From NCBI GenBank assembly GCA_910574185.1, contig CAJSZQ010000002.1, forward strand, positions 62,001 through 126,000: a stretch of DNA of 64,000 nucleotides, given 5' to 3'. This DNA is from Lachnospiraceae bacterium (GTDB lineage Bacteria; Bacillota; Clostridia; Lachnospirales; Lachnospiraceae). The notes under the pieces were generated by a model. The model was not told the DNA's origin. It worked only from the letters and a program-made list of their open reading frames with translations, and did not search any database. Position 1 is the stretch's first letter. Each line of letters opens with the position of its first letter. Made by a program: the position numbers and the translations under genes. Shown piece after piece: positions 17,840 to 25,878 of the stretch.

Positions 17840-19759
17840 ATGGATAACCAGAATAATAGAAACAATCAAAATAGAAATAATCAGAATGATAATAAGAACA
17901 GGAATAATAAGCAGGGAATTTCATTTGTGATTCTCACTGCGGTGATTACTACATTTTTGGTATTGACTCTGTACCAGTTTCAGAGAAATGCGTCGGCAGA
18001 GGAGATTACTTATGATAAATTTCTAAAAATGATCGAGCAGCATAGGGTGGAGAAGGTTGTTGTTTCCAGCGACCGTATTTCCATTACGGCTAAGAAAGAA
18101 AAGGGGGAGAGAACCGGTAAGGAGTATTTTACCGGAGTGATGAGGGACGATAATCTTTCGGAACGTCTGTATAAATCGGGAATAAAGTATGAGCAGGAGA
18201 TACCGGATACCACATCTGTGGTTGTTATGAATATTATACTTACGTTTTTGCCAATCGTGTTGATTATCGGAATGTTTTACTGGTCCTTCCGGCATATGAC
18301 AAAAGGCGGCGGACCTATGGGCATTGGTAAGAGTAATGCTAAGATGTATGTGGAGAAGGAGACGGGCGTTACCTTTAAGGATGTTGCCGGACAGGATGAG
18401 GCGAAGGAGTCTCTGCAGGAAGTGGTAGATTTCTTGCACAATCCAGGAAAATATACCGGAGTAGGAGCGAAGCTTCCCAAAGGCGCGCTGCTGGTAGGAC
18501 CTCCAGGAACCGGCAAGACACTGCTTGCCAAGGCGGTTGCAGGCGAGGCGAAGGTGCCGTTTTTTTCACTGTCAGGTTCAGCTTTTGTGGAGATGTATGT
18601 AGGTGTGGGAGCTTCCAGAGTGAGGGACTTGTTTAAAGAAGCCCAGAAGATAGCTCCCTGTATTATCTTTATCGATGAGATTGACGCCATAGGCAAGAGC
18701 AGGGATAATCAGCTTGGGGGAAATGATGAGAGAGAGCAGACCTTGAATCAGCTTTTGGCTGAGATGGATGGTTTTGATACCAATAAGGGTCTGTTAGTTT
18801 TAGCCGCGACAAACCGGCCGGAGATTTTAGACCCTGCGCTCCTTAGACCAGGGCGGTTTGACAGGAGAATCATTGTGGAGCGTCCGGATTTAAAGGGACG
18901 CGTGGATGTGCTTAAGGTGCATGCTAAAAGTGTACGGATGGACGAGACAGTGGATTTGGAGGCGATTGCGCTGGCAACTTCCGGCGCGGTAGGTTCAGAT
19001 CTTGCCAATATGATTAATGAAGCCGCAATTACAGCTGTGAAGCATGGGCGCAATGCAGTATGCCAGAGCGATTTGTTTGAGGCGGTAGAAGTGGTGCTTG
19101 TGGGTAAGGAGAAAAAAGACCGTATCATGAGTCAGGAGGAACGCAGAATCGTATCTTATCATGAGGTGGGTCATGCTTTAGTAAGCGCACTGCAGAAGGA
19201 TGCGGAACCGGTTCAGAAGATTACCATTGTGCCAAGAACCATGGGGGCTCTCGGATATGTGATGCAGACGCCGGAGGAAGAGAAGTTCCTGAATACGAAG
19301 AAGGAGCTGGAAGCAATGCTTGTAAGTATGCTGGCTGGACGCGCGGCGGAGGAGATTGTATTTGATACCGTTACTACAGGAGCTTCTAATGATATTGAGA
19401 AGGCAACGAAGACTGCAAGAGCCATGATTACACAGTATGGTATGAGTGAGAAGTTCGGTCTGATTGGTCTGGAGTCCATCCAGAATAAGTATCTGGACGG
19501 AAGAGCTGTGAAAAACTGCGGTGAGGCTACGGCGGCAGAGATTGACCAGGAAGTTATGGATATGCTGAAAAGAGCATATGAGGAGGCGAAGCGTCTTCTT
19601 ACCGAACACCGGAAGTCGTTGGATGAAATTGCAGCATTCTTGATTGAGAAGGAAACAATTACCGGTAAGGAATTTATGAATATTTTCCATGAGGCAGAAG
19701 GAATCGACCCGGATGCGCCGAAGAAGGCAGAGGAAAGAATTTCAATATTACCAGTATAG
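17840..19759 (+). CDS. ftsH: ATP-dependent zinc metalloprotease FtsH
   Basis: Start chosen at 17840 behind CAGGAGGAGTGTT, although the frame is open to 17570; this gives 639 residues, the normal length. An Asn-rich N-terminus precedes membrane segment 1 (GISFVILTAVITTFLVLTLY), a short external domain and segment 2 (IILTFLPIVLIIGMFYWSF). Then Walker A GPPGTGKT, Walker B IIFIDEIDAIG, the second region of homology AATNRPEILDPALLRPGRFD, and zinc site HEVGH. FtsH degrades membrane and regulatory proteins. The transcript runs into the IS element at 19767. Confidence 0.96.
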   Translation: MDNQNNRNNQNRNNQNDNKNRNNKQGISFVILTAVITTFLVLTLYQFQRNASAEEITYDKFLKMIEQHRVEKVVVSSDRISITAKKEKGERTGKEYFTGVMRDDNLSERLYKSGIKYEQEIPDTTSVVVMNIILTFLPIVLIIGMFYWSFRHMTKGGGPMGIGKSNAKMYVEKETGVTFKDVAGQDEAKESLQEVVDFLHNPGKYTGVGAKLPKGALLVGPPGTGKTLLAKAVAGEAKVPFFSLSGSAFVEMYVGVGASRVRDLFKEAQKIAPCIIFIDEIDAIGKSRDNQLGGNDEREQTLNQLLAEMDGFDTNKGLLVLAATNRPEILDPALLRPGRFDRRIIVERPDLKGRVDVLKVHAKSVRMDETVDLEAIALATSGAVGSDLANMINEAAITAVKHGRNAVCQSDLFEAVEVVLVGKEKKDRIMSQEERRIVSYHEVGHALVSALQKDAEPVQKITIVPRTMGALGYVMQTPEEEKFLNTKKELEAMLVSMLAGRAAEEIVFDTVTTGASNDIEKATKTARAMITQYGMSEKFGLIGLESIQNKYLDGRAVKNCGEATAAEIDQEVMDMLKRAYEEAKRLLTEHRKSLDEIAAFLIEKETITGKEFMNIFHEAEGIDPDAPKKAEERISILPV

Positions 19760-19766
19760 AAGAAGG

Positions 19767-21846
19767 GGGGCTGTCGGGAAATAGCGATTTTTCCCCTTTT
19801 TAGAACAAAAAGAAGAATCCCTTGGAAATCCTGTGATTTATCACATCTATTTCCCCGAGGGATTCTTCTTATCCTCTTCGTTTTATCTCTTCTTTATTAT
19901 TTTTACGTACACAAAAAAAACATCCGTTTTCTTTTTTACGAACTCTTTTTTATGCTGTTTTCTCATCTATTTTTCCTTCGTATTTTTTCAACTTTCCATG
20001 AAGGAATCGATGATATTTGTTTATATTTCGGCCAATTGCATACAGCATGAATTCTTTATACACTTTTTCTTCCTTGCGGTAGTTGAACTTTCGGAACTTT
20101 TCGTTTTCTTTTATATCCCCAAAATGTCCTTCTGTCTGGATCGACCGGGTCTGACGGTTGATGACCCCTTTTCTGCTCTGGATATTTACATGAGATTCTG
20201 CCTGCAGTTCCTCCCATCGTTCATTGATCTTCATTACTTTATTTTTGTCCTGGTCCTTATCCGCATTGTATTTATAAAGACATTTTTCTTTGTGTTTACA
20301 TCCTCCGCAGTCTGCACATCCGTACACCTCAAATGTCTGGCTGTATCCCTCCTGCTGTCTCTTTTCTGTCCGGATATGATGAAGCTTCCGTCCATCGCGG
20401 CAGATATAATACTTCTCTCCTTCTGACTCTTCACAGGCCATGTTGTAATGCTTACTGATATCTTCCCTGTATGCTTTGGTTTTCCTTTTTTCGTGATCCT
20501 GCAGTTTGATATAGCTGGCGATTCCTTTCTCCTTCAAATATAGCAGATTTTTCTCACTGCAGTACCCGCTGTCGGCCGTTACTTCCTTAAGGACATCGCC
20601 GAACGCTTTTCTGTGTTTTTCCAAAACTGGTATCAATGTATTGTAATCGGTCCTGTCATTGCTGACATATCCGTGGACGATAAAATAATTCTCTATAGCC
20701 ACCTGTACATTATAGGCTGGTTTTAACTGGCCATTCTTCATATGGTCCTCTTTCATCCTCATAAATGTGGCTTCCACATCCGTTTTTGAATAACTGTTCC
20801 GGTCTTTCCCCATGATCTCAAAGCATTGCTTATATCCCATCAGACGCTCGCCGCAAACCTCTATCTCTTCATAAAGCTGCTGGAGCTCAGGTTCCCTTTT
20901 TCCCTTACCGTTTACAAAAGAGATCCCTTCCCCTTCTGCAATCTTCAACAGGCCGGTCTGGAGCTGTAACAGCTCCAACGGCGAACAGTTATCAATCTCT
21001 ATGATGGTATTGTTTGGAAGTTTTTTGTGCTTGGTCAGTTTATATTCCCGGTTCTTTTTGATCACTTCCCGGACTTTGTCCATCCCTTCGATAATAAACA
21101 TCTGGACGTTTCCAAGTTCATATTTTTCTCCATATCCATATTCATTCAACAGGGTATTGTATCGTGCATAAAGGGCGTCTATCGTATCCAAAAGTCTGGC
21201 AAGGTGATAATTGATGCTTCCCCGCCATACAAACGTATACCGGTTCGCATTTGCTTCTATTTTTGTCCCATCTATGTAGAGTTCTTTTAGTGTAACAAGG
21301 CCTTCTTTTTCTAAACAGCGCATAAATTGATAATTCAGGTCGTCTAATACTTCACCTGTAAGTTTATCGCCTTTAAAATCATAAAATGCATCCCGTTTTG
21401 GTTTCTCGCCTTTGGCAAGCCAGATAAAAGCAAGATCCCTTTCGCATAATTCAACAATGCGGTCAACAGCCCGGACACCACGCATGTTTGCGTAGGTAAC
21501 TAAAGAATACATCATAATTGGGTTGTACCCGCTTCTTCCCTTAGATGAATAACAAGCTAACAAACTTGAAAAATTTAAATCCTCCAAAACTTTTTTAAGG
21601 GTATAGACTGGATCGTCATCGGGTAAACTCAATTCGAAGAAATTAAAGTTAATTTTCTGTTGCCCTAATTCAAAAAATTCGTTATAATAATTATGGTTTT
21701 TCATAGTTACATTATAACATGTAACGGAGAAAAGATGGTTGTCGTTAGCCATCTTTTTTCTATTTTATCATTAATTTTAATGGAGGCGACGATACACATG
21801 TATCGTCGCCTCCCATGCATTGGACTATCTATTTCCCGACAGCCCC
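19767..21846. mobile_element. IS1182-family insertion sequence
   Basis: Perfect 18-bp terminal inverted repeats, GGGGCTGTCGGGAAATAG (19767-19784) and its complement (21829-21846), enclose one transposase gene on the minus strand; the unit is 2080 bp. Hairpins lie just inside both ends: AAGAAGAATCCCTTGG (19810-19825) with its complement (19855-19870), and a 14-bp stem at 21782-21813 beginning GGAGGCGACGATAC. They probably block read-through transcription. No clear target duplication is seen (left flank AGAAGG, right flank TCTTTT). Confidence 0.9.
19950..21752 (-). CDS. IS1182-family transposase
   Basis: A full-length 600-residue DDE transposase: an N-terminal DUF772-like region (YNPIMMYSLVTYANMRGVRAV), first catalytic Asp in ELYIDGTKIEANANRYTF, second in EVTADSGYCSEKN, a cysteine cluster CADCGGCKHKEKC, and the Glu in TEGHFGDIKENEKFRKFNYR. 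No frameshift or internal stop, so it appears intact. The start could instead be the Met at 21704 (MKNHNYYNEF), since a TATAAT lies just before it on that strand. The gene is opposite to ftsH and uvrC. Confidence 0.92.
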   Translation of the reverse strand: MANDNHLFSVTCYNVTMKNHNYYNEFFELGQQKINFNFFELSLPDDDPVYTLKKVLEDLNFSSLLACYSSKGRSGYNPIMMYSLVTYANMRGVRAVDRIVELCERDLAFIWLAKGEKPKRDAFYDFKGDKLTGEVLDDLNYQFMRCLEKEGLVTLKELYIDGTKIEANANRYTFVWRGSINYHLARLLDTIDALYARYNTLLNEYGYGEKYELGNVQMFIIEGMDKVREVIKKNREYKLTKHKKLPNNTIIEIDNCSPLELLQLQTGLLKIAEGEGISFVNGKGKREPELQQLYEEIEVCGERLMGYKQCFEIMGKDRNSYSKTDVEATFMRMKEDHMKNGQLKPAYNVQVAIENYFIVHGYVSNDRTDYNTLIPVLEKHRKAFGDVLKEVTADSGYCSEKNLLYLKEKGIASYIKLQDHEKRKTKAYREDISKHYNMACEESEGEKYYICRDGRKLHHIRTEKRQQEGYSQTFEVYGCADCGGCKHKEKCLYKYNADKDQDKNKVMKINERWEELQAESHVNIQSRKGVINRQTRSIQTEGHFGDIKENEKFRKFNYRKEEKVYKEFMLYAIGRNINKYHRFLHGKLKKYEGKIDEKTA

Positions 21847-21900
21847 TCTTTTCAGGTTTACGAGAGTTTGTTATAATGAACGGAGGAAAGAGGGAGAATT

Positions 21901-23742
21901 ATGTTTGATATACAGGAGGAATTAAAAAAGCTTCCGGCGAAACCGGGAGTATATTTGATGCATGATGAGAAGGATGAAATCATCTATGTAGGTAAGGCGG
22001 TTAGTCTGAAAAATCGCGTCAGGCAGTATTTTCAGTCCAGCAGAAATAAGGGGCCGAAGATTGAGCAGATGGTGACTCATATTGCGAGATTTGAGTATAT
22101 TATTACGGATTCAGAGTTAGAGGCGTTGGTACTGGAGTGTAATCTGATTAAAGAGCACCGTCCCAAGTATAACACCATGCTGATGGATGATAAGAGCTAT
22201 CCGTTTATTAAGGTGACAGTCCATGAGCCGTTTCCAAGGGTAATGCTTGCAAGGCAGATGCATAAGGATAAGGCGAAATATTTTGGGCCTTACACCAGCG
22301 CTGGAGCAGTAAAGGATACCATTGAGCTGATTCGCAAGCTTTATAAGATTCGAAGCTGCAATCGAAGGCTGCCAAAGGATATCGGGGTGGGGAGACCTTG
22401 TCTGAACTATCATATTCATCAGTGTAACGCTCCATGTCAGGGTTATATTAGTCAGGGAGATTATGAGAAATCTATTTCACAGGTGGTGCGGTTCTTAAAT
22501 GGCGATTATGAGCCGATTGTCAGAGAATTAGAGCAGAAAATGCTGGAAGCATCGGAGACGCTGGAATTTGAGAAAGCGGTAGAATATCGAGATTTGATGG
22601 AAAGTGTGAAAAAGATTGCGCAAAAGCAGAAAATCACTGATACTGCCGGCGAGGAGAGAGATATTCTGGCAATGGCGTCAGAAAATGAGGACGCGGTAGT
22701 TCAGGTGTTTTTTGTCCGGGGCGGAAGGCTGATTGGCAGGGACCATTTCTATTTGAAACTTACAGGCGATGAGACGGCGGAAGATATATTTTCTAACTTT
22801 ATCAGACAGTTCTATTCTGGGACGCCCTATATTCCATCAGAGCTTATGCTTCCGTCAGAACTTCCGGACGCGGCGCTTTTGGAGGAATGGCTGAGTGGAA
22901 AGAGGGGGCGGAGGGTTCGGTTTCGTGTCCCTAAAAAGGGGACAAAGGAGAAGTTGGTTGAACTTGCTACGAAGAACGCTGAGCTGGTACTTTCCAGAGA
23001 TAAAGAGAGATTAAAACGAGAAGAAGGAAGGACCATTGGTGCGGTAAAGGAGTTGGAAACTCTTCTGGGTCTGACGGGTATTGTGCGAATGGAAGCCTAT
23101 GATATTTCCAATATCAGCGGTTATGCTTCTGTAGGCTCTATGGTAGTTTACGAAAAAGGAAAGCCGAAACGGAACGATTACCGAAAATTCCGAATAAAGA
23201 GCGTTCAGGGACCAGACGATTATGCAAGCATGGAAGAGGTATTGACCCGGAGATTTGAACATGGAAAGAGGGAACAAGAAGAGGGAAAAGTAAAAGACAG
23301 TTTTACTAGGTTTCCAGATCTTTTAATGATGGATGGCGGAAGAGGGCAGGTAAATATTGCGTTGGAGGTCCTTGATAAGCTGCGTCTGAATATTCCGGTC
23401 TGTGGTATGGTGAAGGACGACAATCACCGGACTCGGGGATTGTATTTTAATAATAAGGAGATTCCTATTGAGAGAAATTCAGAAGGTTTTCAATTGATAA
23501 CCCGGATTCAGGACGAAGCACATCGCTTTGCAATCGAATACCACAGAAAGTTGAGAAGTCAGGGACAGGTGCGTTCTATACTGGATGATATTCCCGGAAT
23601 CGGACCAGCAAGGAGAAAAGAATTAATGAGGTCTTTTGCCAGTCTGGAGGAGATACGGCAGGCAGATATAAAGGAGCTGAAAGCTCTGCCCACCATGAAC
23701 GAGGCGTCGGCAGAAGCAGTATACAAATTTTTTCATCCATAA
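21901..23742 (+). CDS. uvrC: UvrABC system protein C
   Basis: A 613-residue nuclease subunit of nucleotide excision repair. The N-terminal GIY-YIG domain shows [20 protein letters not shown]; a UVR helical domain lies near 200-240 ([16 protein letters not shown]); the RNase H-like domain has [19 protein letters not shown] and [10 protein letters not shown]; the C-terminal helix-hairpin-helix is [18 protein letters not shown]. Makes the 3' and 5' incisions. Starts behind GGAGGAAAGAGGGAG, 54 bases after the IS end, so the IS now separates it from ftsH. Confidence 0.97.
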   Translation: MFDIQEELKKLPAKPGVYLMHDEKDEIIYVGKAVSLKNRVRQYFQSSRNKGPKIEQMVTHIARFEYIITDSELEALVLECNLIKEHRPKYNTMLMDDKSYPFIKVTVHEPFPRVMLARQMHKDKAKYFGPYTSAGAVKDTIELIRKLYKIRSCNRRLPKDIGVGRPCLNYHIHQCNAPCQGYISQGDYEKSISQVVRFLNGDYEPIVRELEQKMLEASETLEFEKAVEYRDLMESVKKIAQKQKITDTAGEERDILAMASENEDAVVQVFFVRGGRLIGRDHFYLKLTGDETAEDIFSNFIRQFYSGTPYIPSELMLPSELPDAALLEEWLSGKRGRRVRFRVPKKGTKEKLVELATKNAELVLSRDKERLKREEGRTIGAVKELETLLGLTGIVRMEAYDISNISGYASVGSMVVYEKGKPKRNDYRKFRIKSVQGPDDYASMEEVLTRRFEHGKREQEEGKVKDSFTRFPDLLMMDGGRGQVNIALEVLDKLRLNIPVCGMVKDDNHRTRGLYFNNKEIPIERNSEGFQLITRIQDEAHRFAIEYHRKLRSQGQVRSILDDIPGIGPARRKELMRSFASLEEIRQADIKELKALPTMNEASAEAVYKFFHP

Positions 23743-23751
23743 CCGCTAAAG

Positions 23752-23762
23752 TGTGGTACAAT
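23752..23762 (+). promoter_or_regulatory. Possible extended -10 promoter for hprK
   Basis: TGTGGTACAAT ends at 23762: TACAAT preceded by TGN, an extended -10. The -35 region is poor. It lies just after the uvrC stop, 119 bases before hprK. Confidence 0.35.
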
Positions 23763-23880
23763 GAACGTATAGCAGCGAGCGCAGTACGTTTTAGCAGAGA
23801 AAGCGAAGCTTTTGGAAGTGCTGCGGGCGGAAGCAGAGCAGTAAGAAAGACGAGATGCAATAACAGGAGGAACTATACCA

Positions 23881-24807
23881 ATGCCAAAATTAGAGATGTC
23901 CAAGCTTGTAGAGAAGATGGATTTAAAAAACCTGACGCCAGATGTCGGATTGACGGATAAATATCTGACTGACCCGGATGTGAACCGGCCTGCACTACAG
24001 TTGACAGGGTACTTTGAACACTTTGACAGTGAACGTGTTCAGATTATCGGATACGTGGAATATACTTTTTTAGAGATGATGGATATGAAGAAGAAGGCAG
24101 AAATCTATGACAAATTGCTTGCCTGTCAGATTCCATGTTTAATTTTCTGCCGGAGTCTGCAGCCAGAACCTATGCTGCTTGAGAAGGCAACCGAGGCTCA
24201 GGTTCCTATATTTCTGACAGAACAAAAGACATCGGCATTTTCAGCGGAATTAATCCGTTGGCTGAATGTACAGTTTGCACCTTGTATTTCTATTCATGGA
24301 GTATTAGTAGACGTGTATGGTGTTGGCGTTCTGATTACCGGTGAAAGCGGTATCGGAAAGAGCGAGTCGGCATTGGAGCTGATTAAGAGAGGGCATCGTC
24401 TGGTCAGCGACGATGTGGTTGAGATTCATAAAGTCAGCAATGAGACGCTTGTGGGAATGGCGCCGGATATTACCAGACATTTCATTGAGCTTCGCGGTAT
24501 TGGAATAATGGACGTAAAGATGTTGTTTGGCGTGCTTAGCGTTCGGGAAACTCAGAATATTGATTTGGTCATCAGGCTGGAAGACTGGAGTCGGGAAAAA
24601 GCATACGAACGTTTGGGACTTGAGGAGGAATATACGGAATTTCTGGGTAATAAAGTAGTGTGTCATCAGCTTCCTATCAGAGCGGGACGTAATCTGGCGA
24701 TTATTGTAGAGACAGCAGCCATTAACTATAGACAAAAGAAGATGGGCTATAATGCGGCGCAGGAGTTGTACAAGAGAGTACAGGAAAATCTTACGAAAAA
24801 TTCATAG
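23881..24807 (+). CDS. hprK: HPr kinase/phosphorylase
   Basis: A 308-residue protein with an N-terminal regulatory domain (to about 130) and a kinase domain carrying Walker A GESGIGKSE near 155, HRLVSDDVVEI, and the signature ELRGIGIMDVKMLFG. It phosphorylates HPr at Ser46 as the central switch of carbon catabolite control in low-GC Gram-positives. Start behind AACAGGAGGAACTATACC. A ROK sugar kinase follows within 40 bases, linking both to carbon metabolism. Confidence 0.96.
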   Translation: MPKLEMSKLVEKMDLKNLTPDVGLTDKYLTDPDVNRPALQLTGYFEHFDSERVQIIGYVEYTFLEMMDMKKKAEIYDKLLACQIPCLIFCRSLQPEPMLLEKATEAQVPIFLTEQKTSAFSAELIRWLNVQFAPCISIHGVLVDVYGVGVLITGESGIGKSESALELIKRGHRLVSDDVVEIHKVSNETLVGMAPDITRHFIELRGIGIMDVKMLFGVLSVRETQNIDLVIRLEDWSREKAYERLGLEEEYTEFLGNKVVCHQLPIRAGRNLAIIVETAAINYRQKKMGYNAAQELYKRVQENLTKNS

Positions 24808-24843
24808 ATAGGGTAATGGAACAGGATAAAGAGGAGATAGAAT

Positions 24844-25779
24844 ATGAAGTATTGTTTTGGTGTAGACGTAGGCGGAACAACAGTAAAGATGGGATTGTTT
24901 TCTATAGATGGGAATGTTCTGGATAAATGGGAGATACCTACCCATACGGAGAATGAAGGCGAAGCAATTTTGCCGGACATTGCAGCCGCAATTATGAAGA
25001 AGACAGAGGAAAGAAAGATTCTGAGTGAAGACATTGAGGGCGTAGGAATCGGGATTCCGGCTCCGGTTGACGGAGAAGGAGTAGTACAGAGTACGGCCAA
25101 TTTGGGATGGGGGTATAAGGCAGTAAAAGCAGAGCTTCAGGCTCTTCTTGGAGGCATGCGTGTGGAGGCGGGAAATGATGCCAATGTAGCGGCCATGGGA
25201 GAGATGTGGCTGGGAGCAGGTATGGGAGAAAAGAATATTGTTATGGTTACTCTTGGAACCGGAGTAGGCGGCGGAATTGTAATTGACGGACGAATGTTGG
25301 TGGGAGCGACCGGCGCCGGCGGAGAGATTGGCCATATGTGCGTGAGACGGGATGAAGAGGAGACTTGCGGTTGCGGCCTGCATGGTTGTCTGGAGCAGTA
25401 TGCATCTGCTACGGGAATTGCCAGGCTTGCCAGAAAGAGACTCGCGGCAAATGAAGATAAGAGTATTCTGCGGGGGACAGGTATGAGTGCAAAGGATGTC
25501 TTTGATGCAGTGAAGGCGGGCGATAGCGTTGCAATTCAAATCGCGGAAGAATTTGGAGTTTATCTTGGTGAGGCAATGGCAAATCTGGCGGTAATTGTGA
25601 ATCCGGCGGTGATTGTAATCGGAGGAGGGGTATCGAAGGCGGGAGAGGTGCTATTACCGTATGTTGAGAAGCCTTTCCGGGGAAAAGCATTTTTTGCAAA
25701 TAAGGATACAAGATTTGTTTTGGCTAAGCTCGGCAATGATGCAGGAATCTGTGGTGCGGCAAGACTGATTCTCTCTTAG
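24844..25779 (+). CDS. glcK: ROK-family glucokinase
   Basis: A 311-residue ROK kinase. The phosphate-binding GVDVGGTTVKMGLF is at the N-terminus, then GIGIPAPVD, GNDANVAAMGEMW with the catalytic Asp, GTGVGGGIV, and the zinc motif GHMCVRRDEEETCGCGLHGC with three cysteines. Such enzymes phosphorylate glucose or related sugars. Probably co-transcribed with hprK. Specificity for glucose is inferred from the family. Confidence 0.9.
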   Translation: MKYCFGVDVGGTTVKMGLFSIDGNVLDKWEIPTHTENEGEAILPDIAAAIMKKTEERKILSEDIEGVGIGIPAPVDGEGVVQSTANLGWGYKAVKAELQALLGGMRVEAGNDANVAAMGEMWLGAGMGEKNIVMVTLGTGVGGGIVIDGRMLVGATGAGGEIGHMCVRRDEEETCGCGLHGCLEQYASATGIARLARKRLAANEDKSILRGTGMSAKDVFDAVKAGDSVAIQIAEEFGVYLGEAMANLAVIVNPAVIVIGGGVSKAGEVLLPYVEKPFRGKAFFANKDTRFVLAKLGNDAGICGAARLILS

Positions 25780-25819
25780 TTTAAAAGGAATTTTTAGAGA
25801 TTTTCTTTTCCCAAATAAT

Positions 25820-25864
25820 AAAATGCGTGAGACCTGTAATGAAATCAGGAATCACGCATTTTTT
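25820..25864. terminator. Bidirectional terminator between glcK and the PBP gene
   Basis: AAAATGCGTGA (25820-25830) pairs with TCACGCATTTT (25852-25862), with T-runs in both directions, between convergent genes. Confidence 0.85.
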
Positions 25865-25878
25865 GTCATAAATAATGA

